Positions 8,403-8,965 of a DNA stretch of 8,965 bases are shown piece after piece. Within the stretch, counting starts at the first letter, position 1; each line of letters starts with the position of its first letter. Both the position numbers and the translations under genes were made by a program. The notes below the pieces were generated by a model. The model ran no database searches and had not been told where the DNA came from. It saw only the letters and a program-made list of their open reading frames with translations. Where the stretch lies: contig JAAURZ010000063.1 in NCBI GenBank assembly GCA_012031955.1, positions 1 through 8,965 of the forward strand, read 5' to 3'. Origin of the DNA: Bacteroidia bacterium (GTDB lineage Bacteria > Bacteroidota > Bacteroidia > Cytophagales > Cyclobacteriaceae).

Positions 8403-8965
8403 TTATTTGATACCCAAGTTACAAAAAAAGTGATCGTTTGGTTAAGCCTGCGTACGTCGACTGCCAGCAGTTGCTTTGCGAATTGCGTAACCAACATTTC
8501 GAGGCCGGCCAATGCGCTGAGATCGACGTCCCAGAAGGATGTGTTCGAAGCACACGGTTTACGGCGATCTCGGTGGAATGTTCCCACGCTTCTTTCATGA
8601 ACGCAAGTACCTCAGGTGTGTCGTTCAGGGGATAGGTGCCCCGTTGTATTCGCCGCGGTAAAATACGATGAGCGCCGCCATCGCGTGGGCGAGGTGTGCC
8701 GGCCATTGTCCAAAGCGATGGTGATACTCCAGTATGGAAGGGAGAACACGCACTTTGAATTTGGAAACAGAATTCAACGCAATCGACAGGAGGTCGTGTC
8801 GAATAAAAGGATTTTGGAAACGCTCGATAACGTCTTCGGCAAATTGTGTGAGCTCGGCTTTGGGTAACTCGAGTGTTGGAATGATCTCGTTGAAAATGAC
8901 GGCCTTCACAAAGGTGTTCATGTGGTTGTCATCGATCGTCTCTTTTACAGTGCGCAGGCCGCGCA
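8403..8965 (-). CDS. uxaB: Tagaturonate reductase (altronate oxidoreductase), C-terminal part, with apparent frameshifts
   Basis: This is the C-terminal third (about 187 aa) of an NAD-dependent enzyme that reduces tagaturonate to altronate in galacturonate breakdown; the rest lies beyond the right edge. Diagnostic stretches are G-L-R-T-V-K-E-T-I-D-D-D-H, F-N-E-I-I-P-T-L and the R-F-Q-N-P-F-I-R-H, S-I-A-L-N-S-V-S-K-F-K-V-R segment typical of UxaB rather than mannitol dehydrogenase or UxuB. The frame breaks at the G run 8628-8631 (G-A-P-I-P should continue L-N-D-T-P-E-V-L-A-F). It breaks again near 8544-8551 (V-N-R-V-L should continue N-T-S-F-W-D-V-D-L-S-A-L). A third site, the A run at 8423-8429, is needed to end the protein: one added base gives a stop at 8403-8405, one fewer gives a stop at 8419-8421. 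The end point is therefore uncertain. It lies immediately upstream of the GH16 gene on the same strand and may be co-transcribed with it. Confidence 0.85.

Noticed and set aside
1..8965. CRISPR array, tRNA or rRNA gene, insertion sequence or att site
   Set aside because: I saw no regularly spaced repeats, tRNA-like cloverleaf, rRNA sequence, transposase or terminal inverted repeats. The window is almost wholly occupied by ordinary coding sequence.

Overview
The window looks like chromosomal DNA from a member of the Bacteroidota, most likely the Cytophagales. This rests on gene content: a FecI-type ECF sigma factor, a FecR anti-sigma protein with a C-terminal DUF4974-like part, and a TonB-dependent receptor with STN and carboxypeptidase-regulatory-like N-terminal domains. 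Short A/T-rich gene junctions without clear Shine-Dalgarno sites and several secreted lipoproteins fit too. The genus assignment is a guess.

Layout, left to right. A small two-helix membrane protein (23-217, +) is followed by a plus-strand run of five genes. These are an ECF sigma factor (290-856), its FecR-like anti-sigma factor (939-1921), a large TonB-dependent outer-membrane receptor (2042-5124), a very acidic lipoprotein of unknown function (5139-6134) and a beta-propeller phytase lipoprotein (6163-7211). On the minus strand, converging on the phytase with abutting stop codons, are a Calx-beta/GH16 beta-glucanase lipoprotein (8398-7212) and the C-terminal part of tagaturonate reductase UxaB (8965 to about 8403), which runs off the right edge.

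Working model (inference): the plus-strand genes form a surface-signalling, uptake and hydrolysis locus. The receptor's STN domain would signal through FecR to release the sigma factor. That would switch on the receptor, the acidic lipoprotein and the phytase, so the cell can scavenge phosphate, and possibly bound metal, from phytate. The acidic lipoprotein has no recognised function; part of it resembles a Calx-beta fold, and calcium or calcium-phytate binding is a testable guess. The minus-strand pair belongs to carbohydrate use (beta-glucan and hexuronate) and is probably unrelated.

Main caveat: five of the eight genes are interrupted by apparent single-base deletions, seven sites in all, mostly in short homopolymers. 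Each is repaired by adding one base, and each repair restores recognisable family sequence. This pattern is far more like residual sequencing or assembly error than real gene decay, so the genes are annotated across these sites as single genes. Nothing longer than about 120 bases lacks a gene.
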